A DNA stretch of 6,325 bases from Nitrosomonas sp. (GTDB lineage: Bacteria > Pseudomonadota > Gammaproteobacteria > Burkholderiales > Nitrosomonadaceae): the NCBI GenBank assembly GCA_003514765.1, contig DOOY01000089.1, positions 1 through 6,325 of the forward strand. Reading direction: 5' to 3'. Below the pieces are notes generated by a model, which did no database searches, had not been told where the DNA came from, and saw only the letters and a program-made list of their open reading frames with translations. Below are positions 1 through 6,325 of this stretch, in pieces; positions within the stretch are counted from its first letter, which is position 1, and each line of letters opens with the position of its first letter. Position numbers and translations under genes: made by a program.

Positions 1-1
1 G

Positions 2-236
2 GGGACGCTAAAAAATGAACTGCTGCATCACCGAAAATTCAAGACACGACAACAAGCCGTCGAGGAAATTACCGAATACATCGAGATTTACTATAATCGC
101 CAGCGTAAGCAGAAAGAAACTGGGCTATCTGTCACCCGCAGAATTTAACACAGATATAGAAATCAAGACCAGGCTCCATGCATTGGAGGTGAAAAACATT
201 CGGCTGCTACACGCTGTTGAATATTTAACAAGGTAA
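2..236 (+). pseudogene. IS3-family transposase (OrfB-type), C-terminal remnant, frameshifted
   Basis: This is the tail of the DDE integrase-type transposase of an IS3-family insertion sequence; the upstream part lies outside the window. Reading from base 2, the frame gives TLKNELLHHRKF, then ITEYIEIYYNRQRKQ, the usual sequence near the end of these transposases (the E of the DDE triad normally lies close to the start of this piece). The expected ending GYLSPAEF is present at 123-146, but one frame over. The two halves are joined by a frameshift at about 110-120, in the A-rich run CAGAAAGAAACTG; removing one base there restores a continuous family-like reading. If not corrected, the first frame stops at a TAA about base 149. 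The second frame runs on to a TAA at 234-236, but residues after AEFN do not look like a transposase end, so the homologous part probably finishes near 149. No terminal inverted repeat was recognised. The gene is very likely inactive. The family call is firm; the exact IS group is not determined. Confidence 0.8.
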
Positions 237-242
237 ATAGAT

Positions 243-1454
243 ATGTCGAGTGCAGTACTTGTTATTAATGCCGGCTCATCGAGCATCAAGTTTGCTGTTT
301 TTTCTGTAATGGAAAACAATGTTTCGCTGCGCATGATTTATCGCGGCAAGATCACAGGCATTGGATATCAACCTCATTTCACTGTTCATGATAGTACGGG
401 CGAGACAGTGGGGATAGAAAAACAATTCTTAGTCAATACTAACAAGATTCGAAACCATGCAGATGCATTTTCTGTTTTGTTCGGCTGGATTAACGATCAC
501 CTGGGTGAATCACAACTTACTGCAGTTGGACACCGTGTGGTTCATGGCGGCGAGAAATATTCAACCCCGGTGTTTGTAACCAAGGAAATATTGCCAATTC
601 TAAAAGAATTTATCCCGCTGGCTCCATTACATCAACCATATCAGGTGGCGGCAATTGAAACTTTGGCTCAACAACAGCCCAAGATACCCCAGGCCGCCTG
701 TTTTGATACTGCCTTTCATCGAAACCAGCCTTTCATCGCGCAACAGTTTGCACTACCCAGGGCGTTCAGCCAGCAAGGAATCCTGAAATATGGCTTTCAT
801 GGTTTGTCGTACGAATATATCGCTGACGTACTTCCTGACTATCTAGGTGACGCTGCTAATGGACGTGTGATCGTTGCTCATCTTGGGCACGGTGCAAGCA
901 TGTGTGCGATGAAGGCCCGTAGAAGTGTCGCTACTACCATGACCTTCAGTCCTTTGGACGGCTTGCCAATGGGTACGCGGTGTGGTGCGGTTGATCCGGC
1001 AGTTGTGCTTTATTTGATGAAAGAAAAGGGTATGGATATCGATGCTGTGAGTGATTTGCTGAATTATAAATCCGGGTTGCTGGGTATTTCTGGAATTAGC
1101 GGGGATATGCGCGAACTGTTGGGTAATGACAGCCCGCAAGCGGCAGAAGCTGTCGACTTATTTGTGTATTGTGCAGGCCGTGAACTGGGTTCGCTGGCTG
1201 CGGCTTTGGGTGGACTGGACGCACTGGTGTTTACGGCAGGCATCGGCGAGCATTCCGCAGTTATTCGAGAACGGATCTGCCGGGAAGCAGCCTGGCTGGG
1301 AATTCGTGTTAATGACGCGGTGAATGCGACAGAAGGTCCTCGAATCAGCGCGGTGGATAGTTCAGTGTCCGCCTGGATGATCCCAACCAATGAGGAGCTC
1401 ATTATCGCCGAACATACTGTGCGGGTTGTAAGTAACAGCCCTTATTGCGCGTAA
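243..1454 (+). CDS. ackA: Acetate kinase
   Basis: Cytoplasmic enzyme of the ASKHA fold that makes ATP and acetate from acetyl-phosphate and ADP, reversibly. The 403-residue product has the normal family length. Visible motifs in order: VLVINAGSSSIKF (5-17, phosphate-binding, N9), GHRVVHGGEKY (96-106), PLAPLHQP (125-132), ACFDTAFH (152-159), YGFHGLSYEYI (183-193), VAHLGHGAS (211-219), SPLDGLPMGTRCGAVDP (236-252), GISGDMREL (284-292), VFTAGIGEHS (329-338) and IPTNEELIIA (380-389). By alignment to the Methanosarcina thermophila enzyme the catalytic set is present: R98 (R91), H130 (H123), D155 (D148), H186 (H180), H213 (H208), R246 (R241) and E385 (E384). One oddity is His216, where the family usually has Asn or Ser. 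An in-frame TAA at 234-236 prevents any longer start; AAGG at 230-233 lies 9 bases before the ATG. It is followed by phosphoketolase, which makes its substrate. Propionate kinase activity cannot be excluded from sequence, but the neighbour argues for acetate. Confidence 0.97.
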   Translation: MSSAVLVINAGSSSIKFAVFSVMENNVSLRMIYRGKITGIGYQPHFTVHDSTGETVGIEKQFLVNTNKIRNHADAFSVLFGWINDHLGESQLTAVGHRVVHGGEKYSTPVFVTKEILPILKEFIPLAPLHQPYQVAAIETLAQQQPKIPQAACFDTAFHRNQPFIAQQFALPRAFSQQGILKYGFHGLSYEYIADVLPDYLGDAANGRVIVAHLGHGASMCAMKARRSVATTMTFSPLDGLPMGTRCGAVDPAVVLYLMKEKGMDIDAVSDLLNYKSGLLGISGISGDMRELLGNDSPQAAEAVDLFVYCAGRELGSLAAALGGLDALVFTAGIGEHSAVIRERICREAAWLGIRVNDAVNATEGPRISAVDSSVSAWMIPTNEELIIAEHTVRVVSNSPYCA

Positions 1455-1598
1455 AAAATGAAATGTGGTATACACAATCATAACCAATCCTGAAAAGACA
1501 AAGCCGCACCCGCAGTAAAAAGTCTGTTTATCGTTAATCTTTTATACGGTATTGAGAAAGCGAATGTCAGAGTGGTTTAAAATCAAAAGGAGCAAGAG
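1455..1598 (+). other. ackA-xfp intergenic region, no firm element
   Basis: The gap between the ackA stop and the xfp start is AT-rich and has no open reading frame of note. I see no GC-rich hairpin followed by a T run, so nothing here ends transcription by the intrinsic route. A sigma70-like pair TTGAGA (1552-1557) and TTTAAA (1576-1581), 18 bases apart, can be drawn, but it would start transcription inside the ribosome binding site, so it is doubtful. A short TGTG-5-CACA arm pair lies near 1463-1475 and is too small to name. The gap is longer than is usual inside a tight operon, which leaves room for an xfp promoter or operator. Confidence 0.3.
1585..1592 (+). promoter_or_regulatory. Ribosome binding site of xfp
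   Basis: AAAAGGAG here is a strong Shine-Dalgarno sequence. It stands 9 bases before the ATG at 1602 and 6 bases before an in-frame TTG at 1599. The spacing and codon favour the ATG as the start, giving 796 rather than 797 residues. Confidence 0.75.
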
Positions 1599-1601
1599 TT
1601 G

Positions 1602-3992
1602 ATGGAAACGGCAGTCAAATTAACTGACTCGAACACCCCCTTGTCTACTGAAGAGTTGCGTAAAATCAATGCCTACTGGCGTGCGGCGAATTATCTGTCT
1701 GTCGGTCAAATCTATCTGATGGATAATCCGTTATTAAAACAACCCTTAACGCTTGAACACATCAAACCGAGATTACTCGGTCATTGGGGCACCACGCCGG
1801 GTTTGAATTTTATTTACGCGCACTTCAATCGCGTAATCAAAGCACAGAATTTGAGCGTCATTTACATCACAGGTCCCGGTCACGGTGGCCCGGGTCTGGT
1901 GGCCAATACATGGCTGGAAGGAACATATAGTGAGATCTATCCAAATGTGGCGCAAAATGAAGCGGGCATGAAAAAGTTATTCAAACAGTTTTCGTTTCCC
2001 GGTGGCATTCCCAGTCATTGTGCGCCGGAAACGCCGGGGTCAATTCATGAAGGCGGTGAACTCGGTTATGCTGTTTCACATGCCTATGGCGCAGTTTTTG
2101 ATAACCCGGATCTGATCGCCTGCTGTGTTGTAGGTGATGGCGAAGCGGAAACCGGCCCCCTTGCTACTGCATGGCATTCGAATAAGTTTTTAAATCCTAT
2201 TCATGATGGCGCCGTATTGCCTATCCTGCATTTGAATGGTTATAAAATCGCGAATCCAACGGTATTCGCGCGCATCAGTCATGAAGAATTAGAGAACCTA
2301 TTTATCGGGTATGGCTATAAACCTTATTTTGTTGAAGGGTCGGATCCAGAGGTGATGCATCAACAGATGGCGGCCACCATGGATATCGTCATATCTGAAA
2401 TCAAAACTATTCAACGCGAGGCGCGTAGTAACGGTGCCGCTGCCCGCCCGCGCTGGCCGATGATTATCTTGCGCACTCCGAAGGGCTGGACCGGCCCGAA
2501 GGAAGTCGATGGCGAGAAAACTGAAGATTACTGGCGCTCGCACCAGGTACCGTTTGCCGAAATGACAACTAAACCTGAGCACATCAAGCTGCTGGAGCAA
2601 TGGATGAAGCATTATAAGCCGGAAGAACTGTTTGATGATGACGGTGTCTTGGTACAGGAACTGACGGAACTAGCTCCTAAAGGCGTATACCGTATGGGTG
2701 CCAATCCGCATGCCAATGGCGGTATTCTGCTCAAAAACCTGAAAATGCCGGACTTCCGGAATTATGCTGTAGACGTGTCCAAGCCCGGTTCAGTGCTGGG
2801 CGAATCCACCCGTGTTATGGGTTACTTGTTGCGCGATGTCATGCAGCATAATAAGGACACCCGGAATTTCCGGGTAATGGGGCCGGACGAGACCAAATCA
2901 AATCGCCTTGCTGCCTTGTTTGAGGTAACCGGCCGTAGCTGGATGGCAGAGATACTGCCAGAAGACGACCATCTCGCAGCCGATGGCCGAGTGATGGAAA
3001 TTCTGAGCGAACACACCTGCCAGGGCTGGTTGGAAGGGTATTTGCTCACCGGACGTCACGGTTTTTTCTCCTGTTATGAAGCGTTCATTCACATCATTGA
3101 TTCAATGTTTAATCAACATGCCAAGTGGCTTAAAGTGAGTAAAGAGATTCCCTGGCGCCAACCCATCGCTTCATTGAATTATTTATTGACCTCTCATGTC
3201 TGGCGGCAGGATCACAATGGTTTTTCTCACCAGGATCCCGGCTTCATTGATCATGTTGTCAACAAAAAGGCTGATATCATCCGGGTTTACTTACCACCTG
3301 ACGCCAATACACTGTTGTACATCACGGACAAATGCCTGCGCAGCCGCGATTTTATTAACGTGATTGTAGCAGGTAAACAACCGCAACCGCAGTGGCTAGA
3401 CATGGACGCGGCGATCAAACACGCCACAGCGGGCGTTGGTATCTGGGCGTGGGCGAGTAATGACCAAGAAACCGAACCCGATGTGGTGATGGCCTGTGCT
3501 GGTGATGTGCCGACATTAGAAACGCTTGCAGCAGTAGGTCTGTTGCATCAGCATGTCCCGGATCTTAAAATACGGGTGATCAATGTGGTGAATCTGATGA
3601 CGCTGCAACCACAGGAAGAACACCCACATGGCTTATCAGATAAGGACTTTGATAGCTTATTCACTACCGACAAGCCGATTATCTTTGCTTATCACGGCTA
3701 TCCCTGGTTGATCCATCGGCTGACCTACCGCCGTACAAATCACAAGAATCTGCATGTTCGCGGGTACAAGGAAGAGGGCACAACATCCACGCCATTTGAT
3801 ATGGTAGTTCTCAATGATCTGGATCGTTTTCATCTTGTAGCGGACGTGATCGACCGGGTACCGAAGCTCAGCCGGACAGGCGCATACGTAAAGCAATTCA
3901 TTCGCGACAAACTCATCGAACACCGAGAATATATAACAACCTACGGCAAGGATATGCCCGAAATAACAAATTGGAAGTGGCCTGGTGCGTAA
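1602..3992 (+). CDS. xfp: Xylulose-5-phosphate/fructose-6-phosphate phosphoketolase
   Basis: Thiamine-diphosphate enzyme of the cytoplasm that uses phosphate to cleave xylulose-5-phosphate into acetyl-phosphate and glyceraldehyde-3-phosphate, and in many members fructose-6-phosphate into acetyl-phosphate and erythrose-4-phosphate. Numbered from the ATG at 1602, the 796 residues match the usual 790-825. The N-terminal cofactor domain shows [10 protein letters not shown] (58-67), [14 protein letters not shown] (91-104), [20 protein letters not shown] (137-156) and the cofactor/metal motif [14 protein letters not shown] (178-191) with NGYKIANPT (212-220). The middle domain has [20 protein letters not shown], then [11 protein letters not shown] (537-547). 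By alignment to the Bifidobacterium enzyme the catalytic residues are kept: H61, H94, H139, H314, E470, Y492, N539 and H543. The C-terminal part includes [17 protein letters not shown] (695-711). There is no sign of damage. The start also has a TTG one codon earlier, judged less likely. Upstream ackA consumes its product; downstream is glucan phosphorylase. Whether both sugar phosphates are used cannot be read from the sequence. Confidence 0.96.
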   Translation: METAVKLTDSNTPLSTEELRKINAYWRAANYLSVGQIYLMDNPLLKQPLTLEHIKPRLLGHWGTTPGLNFIYAHFNRVIKAQNLSVIYITGPGHGGPGLVANTWLEGTYSEIYPNVAQNEAGMKKLFKQFSFPGGIPSHCAPETPGSIHEGGELGYAVSHAYGAVFDNPDLIACCVVGDGEAETGPLATAWHSNKFLNPIHDGAVLPILHLNGYKIANPTVFARISHEELENLFIGYGYKPYFVEGSDPEVMHQQMAATMDIVISEIKTIQREARSNGAAARPRWPMIILRTPKGWTGPKEVDGEKTEDYWRSHQVPFAEMTTKPEHIKLLEQWMKHYKPEELFDDDGVLVQELTELAPKGVYRMGANPHANGGILLKNLKMPDFRNYAVDVSKPGSVLGESTRVMGYLLRDVMQHNKDTRNFRVMGPDETKSNRLAALFEVTGRSWMAEILPEDDHLAADGRVMEILSEHTCQGWLEGYLLTGRHGFFSCYEAFIHIIDSMFNQHAKWLKVSKEIPWRQPIASLNYLLTSHVWRQDHNGFSHQDPGFIDHVVNKKADIIRVYLPPDANTLLYITDKCLRSRDFINVIVAGKQPQPQWLDMDAAIKHATAGVGIWAWASNDQETEPDVVMACAGDVPTLETLAAVGLLHQHVPDLKIRVINVVNLMTLQPQEEHPHGLSDKDFDSLFTTDKPIIFAYHGYPWLIHRLTYRRTNHKNLHVRGYKEEGTTSTPFDMVVLNDLDRFHLVADVIDRVPKLSRTGAYVKQFIRDKLIEHREYITTYGKDMPEITNWKWPGA

Positions 3993-4055
3993 CCTGTGGT
4001 TTCAGCTCGGCGCAATTGAAACATGATGCACGCTCACGATAATACAGTCAGTAAC
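3993..4055 (+). other. xfp-glgP intergenic region without a terminator
   Basis: The gap contains one small inverted repeat, GTTTCA (3999-4004) with TGAAAC (4017-4022), which could form a 6 bp stem with a 12 base loop. It is AT-rich in the stem and has no T run after it, so it does not look like an intrinsic terminator. No clear promoter pair was found. Read-through from xfp into the phosphorylase gene is therefore plausible. Confidence 0.35.
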
Positions 4056-4063
4056 AGGAGGAG
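4056..4063 (+). promoter_or_regulatory. Ribosome binding site of glgP, long spacing
   Basis: AGGAGGAG is a near-perfect Shine-Dalgarno sequence. Counted from its last base there are 12 bases to the ATG at 4076, somewhat more than the usual 5-10. No ATG, GTG or TTG lies at a closer in-frame position, and a TAA at 4052-4054 closes the frame upstream, so the ATG at 4076 is kept. Further Met codons follow at residues 3, 7, 8 and 11. Confidence 0.65.
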
Positions 4064-4075
4064 ACCAAAAGCCTC

Positions 4076-6325
4076 ATGAAAATGCCCCTGTCAATGATGC
4101 GTTATATGCGTAACTTGCCTGCCGAGCTGTTTCCCCTGGTCGAGACGGTTGCAGATTTAGCCACGGACTTGCGCTGGAGCTGGAGTCATGCCGGCGATGC
4201 GGTGTGGAAAGCGATGGATCCGCAGTTGTGGGAACAGAGCGAAAACCCTTTTGTTGTGCTGCAAAACCTGAGCCGCGAAAGACTCGAGGAATTAAACAGG
4301 AACGCGCAGTTTAAACAACATCTCGATCGTTTGACTGAGATACGTAATAGCTATTGCGACCGCTGTAGTTGGTTCAGTGAAGTCCATGCTGACGCCAAAC
4401 TGAAAGGAGTCGCGTATTTTAGTATGGAATTTGGTTTGGGCAAAGCCTTGCCATTGTATGCCGGTGGTCTTGGCGTGTTGGCAGGAGATTATCTCAAGGC
4501 CGCCAGTGATCTGGCCTTACCCGTTACCGCTATTGGCCTGTTATATCAGGAAGGTTACTTTCGTCAGGTGCTGGATGCGACTGGGTGGCAACAGGAAATC
4601 TATCCGTATAACGATTCAAGCAGTCTGCCCTTACGTCCCGTGTTAGCCCGTAATGGTGCCTGGTTGCAGATACCCGTTGAATTGCCCGGGCGCATCGCGC
4701 GTCTCCATGTTTGGGAGGCGCAGGTAGGGCAGGTTAGCTTGTATCTGCTCGATAGTAACGATCTCCTGAATAGTGCACTTGACCGTGGTATTACCAGTAA
4801 ATTGTACGGTGGCGGGGAGGAAATGCGCCTTGTGCAGGAAATTGTGCTTGGCATAGGTGGTTGGCGATTAATAGAAGCACTGGGATTAGAGATCGATATC
4901 TGTCATCTGAATGAAGGGCATGCTGCGTTTGTCACGCTGGAGCGGGCGCGATGCTTCATGGAACAGCAGCAAATAGATTTCTGGGATGCGCTTTGGGCGA
5001 CCCGGCCGGGTAATGTGTTTACGACGCACACGCCGGTGGCCGCTGGTTTCGATACCTTCTCGCGCGACTTGCTTGCAAAATATGGCCTGGTATACGCTAA
5101 GAACCTAGGTGTGGAACCCGAGGAATTAGTGAGATTAGGTCGGAGCAATGGGCGCGATGGCAATGAGCCATTCAATATGGCATATCTTGCGGCAAGAACG
5201 TGCGGCAAGATGAATGGTGTGAGCCGTTTGCATGGTGAAGTTAGTCAAGGCATTTTTCAGGATATGTACCCCCGTTGGCCAAAATGCCAGGTGCCGGTAA
5301 GTTATGTGACCAACGGCGTACATGTGCCGTCATGGGATTCCCCTTGGGCGGATGAGATTTGGACGCATTCCTGCGGCAAGGACCGCTGGCTCGGTACGGA
5401 AGAGAAGCTTGCTACTGCAATTAATGCGTTGAATGACGAAACGCTGTGGGCCTTTCGTGGACAGGAGCGTGCCGATCTGGTACATCAGATCCGCCAACGG
5501 CTTCGATTGCAATTGGGCCAACGCGGTATGGCGGCGAACATTATTGAACGCGCTGACCAAGTTCTCGATCCTAACGTATTGACGCTCGGGTTTGCGCGTC
5601 GATTCACTGCTTATAAGCGACCCAATTTGCTGCTGTACGATCTCGAGCGTTTTATTCATCTGCTGACTCATCCGGAACAACCGGTACAGATTATTGTCGC
5701 CGGCAAGGCGCATCCCGCCGATAACGAAGGCAAACACTTCATTCAGGAATGGACCCAATTTGCCACTCGACCTGAGATCCGCAAACATGTGGTGTTTCTC
5801 GAAGACTATGACATCTCTTTGGCACAGGAGATGGTGCAAGGTGTTGATGTCTGGATCAACACCCCGCGTCGGCCGTGGGAAGCGAGTGGCACCAGCGGCA
5901 TGAAGGTGCTTGCTAACGGGGGTCTGAATCTTTCTGAACTAGATGGCTGGTGGGCCGAAGCTTACACACCGGAAGTCGGATGGGCGTTGGGTGATGGCAG
6001 GGAACATTCGGAACCGGAATGGGATGCAGAGGAGGCCGAACAACTTTATTCGATTTTGGAAAATGAAGTTGTTCCAATGTTTTATGATCGCGATACGGGC
6101 GGCATTCCTCGCGCCTGGGTTGCCCGTATGCGCGCCAGTATGTCCCTCCTGGCGCCGCAGTTCAGCACCAATCGCATGGTACGCGAATATATCGAACAGT
6201 TGTATCTGCCTTCGGCTGCTGCTTTCCAGCACCGGACCGCCACGGCAGGAGAGGCGGCCAAGGCACTTCGCCGGTGGAATGAACGATTAACGCGGCATTG
6301 GCATGAGGTGCATTGGGGTAATCTG
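4076..6325 (+). CDS. glgP: Alpha-glucan (glycogen) phosphorylase, 3' end cut by window
   Basis: GT35 phosphorylase that uses pyridoxal phosphate and inorganic phosphate to release glucose-1-phosphate from the ends of glycogen or maltodextrin. The frame is open for 750 codons to the window edge; family members of this type are about 850 residues, so roughly the last 100 are missing. The first 110 or so residues, including LATDLRWSWSHAGDAVW, resemble the DUF3417 N-terminal domain of the bacterial/archaeal phosphorylase subgroup (TIGR02094-like) rather than the E. coli GlgP/MalP type. Then come YFSMEFGL (114-121), AGGLGVLAGDYLKAASDL, KLYGGGEE (242-249), HLNEGHAAF (277-285), TTHTPVAAGFDTF (316-328), TNGVHVPSW (from 412), GFARRFTAYKRP (505-516), AGKAHPAD (542-549) and the cofactor site EASGTSGMK (602-610), with K610 expected to bind pyridoxal phosphate. 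No frameshift or internal stop is seen. It follows xfp by 83 bases on the same strand. The family is certain; preference for glycogen over maltodextrin is inferred. Confidence 0.95.
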   Translation, partial: MKMPLSMMRYMRNLPAELFPLVETVADLATDLRWSWSHAGDAVWKAMDPQLWEQSENPFVVLQNLSRERLEELNRNAQFKQHLDRLTEIRNSYCDRCSWFSEVHADAKLKGVAYFSMEFGLGKALPLYAGGLGVLAGDYLKAASDLALPVTAIGLLYQEGYFRQVLDATGWQQEIYPYNDSSSLPLRPVLARNGAWLQIPVELPGRIARLHVWEAQVGQVSLYLLDSNDLLNSALDRGITSKLYGGGEEMRLVQEIVLGIGGWRLIEALGLEIDICHLNEGHAAFVTLERARCFMEQQQIDFWDALWATRPGNVFTTHTPVAAGFDTFSRDLLAKYGLVYAKNLGVEPEELVRLGRSNGRDGNEPFNMAYLAARTCGKMNGVSRLHGEVSQGIFQDMYPRWPKCQVPVSYVTNGVHVPSWDSPWADEIWTHSCGKDRWLGTEEKLATAINALNDETLWAFRGQERADLVHQIRQRLRLQLGQRGMAANIIERADQVLDPNVLTLGFARRFTAYKRPNLLLYDLERFIHLLTHPEQPVQIIVAGKAHPADNEGKHFIQEWTQFATRPEIRKHVVFLEDYDISLAQEMVQGVDVWINTPRRPWEASGTSGMKVLANGGLNLSELDGWWAEAYTPEVGWALGDGREHSEPEWDAEEAEQLYSILENEVVPMFYDRDTGGIPRAWVARMRASMSLLAPQFSTNRMVREYIEQLYLPSAAAFQHRTATAGEAAKALRRWNERLTRHWHEVHWGNL

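Noticed and set aside
183..211. Promoter for ackA using TTGGAG at 183-188
   Set aside because: The matching -10 hexamer at the right distance is GCTACA, too poor a match to support.
15..236. An intact 73-residue small protein starting at the ATG at 15
   Set aside because: The ATG and the first 30 or so residues lie out of frame with the transposase homology, while the later part (GYLSPAEF) is the transposase end; it is a chimera of frames created by the frameshift.
843..1402. Minus-strand frames within ackA
   Set aside because: Shadows of a gene with full acetate kinase motifs; their translations show no domain features.
1552..1581. Sigma70 promoter TTGAGA-18-TTTAAA before xfp
   Set aside because: Transcription would begin at about 1588, inside the Shine-Dalgarno sequence, leaving no usable ribosome binding site.
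3999..4022. Intrinsic terminator after xfp (GTTTCA/TGAAAC inverted repeat)
   Set aside because: The stem is only 6 bp and AT-rich, the loop is 12 bases and no T run follows.
5188..5385. Repeated TGCGGCAAG in the phosphorylase gene (three copies)
   Set aside because: Short, irregularly spaced and explained by common Cys-Gly-Lys or Ala-Ala-Arg codons; not a repeat array.
5330..5839. A 169-residue minus-strand protein
   Set aside because: It lies wholly inside the phosphorylase gene, whose frame is continuous and full of family motifs; the reverse frame has no recognisable motif or ribosome binding site.
1..6325. A previously undescribed system
   Set aside because: All long open frames are accounted for by known enzyme families, the gaps are under 150 bases, and no unexplained array, structured RNA or unknown gene was seen.

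Overview
The window carries three metabolic genes, all on the + strand, preceded by the worn end of an insertion sequence. In order they are: a frameshifted IS3-family transposase tail (about 2-236), acetate kinase ackA (243-1454), phosphoketolase xfp (1602-3992), and a glycogen/alpha-glucan phosphorylase of the glgP type (4076 to the window edge, so its 3' end is missing). The last gene is open from its ATG to base 6325, 750 codons without a stop.

The genes fit one pathway. Glucan phosphorylase releases glucose-1-phosphate from stored glycogen. Sugar phosphates then feed phosphoketolase, which splits xylulose-5-phosphate (and perhaps fructose-6-phosphate) with inorganic phosphate into acetyl-phosphate plus a triose (or tetrose) phosphate. 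Acetate kinase turns acetyl-phosphate into acetate and ATP. Together they would let a cell draw ATP from its glycogen reserve when its main respiratory energy source fails. No phosphotransacetylase gene is visible, so within this window acetyl-phosphate leads to acetate and ATP rather than acetyl-CoA.

The organism is most likely a Gram-negative proteobacterium: base composition looks close to half GC, and each gene has a recognisable Shine-Dalgarno sequence. A phosphoketolase/acetate kinase pair next to glycogen metabolism recalls autotrophic or C1-using proteobacteria such as ammonia oxidisers (Nitrosomonas-like) or methanotrophs. That placement is inferred from memory of gene content and was not tested by any search.

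Gaps are short: 6 bp between the transposase-frame stop and ackA, 147 bp between ackA and xfp, and 83 bp between xfp and glgP. No convincing intrinsic terminator lies in either of the last two gaps, so an operon is plausible, although the ackA-xfp gap could hold its own promoter. I see no RNA genes, CRISPR array, toxin-antitoxin pair, phage gene or undescribed system. The points worth a second look are the IS remnant abutting ackA, an unusual histidine in the acetate kinase active site, and the grouping of the three genes.
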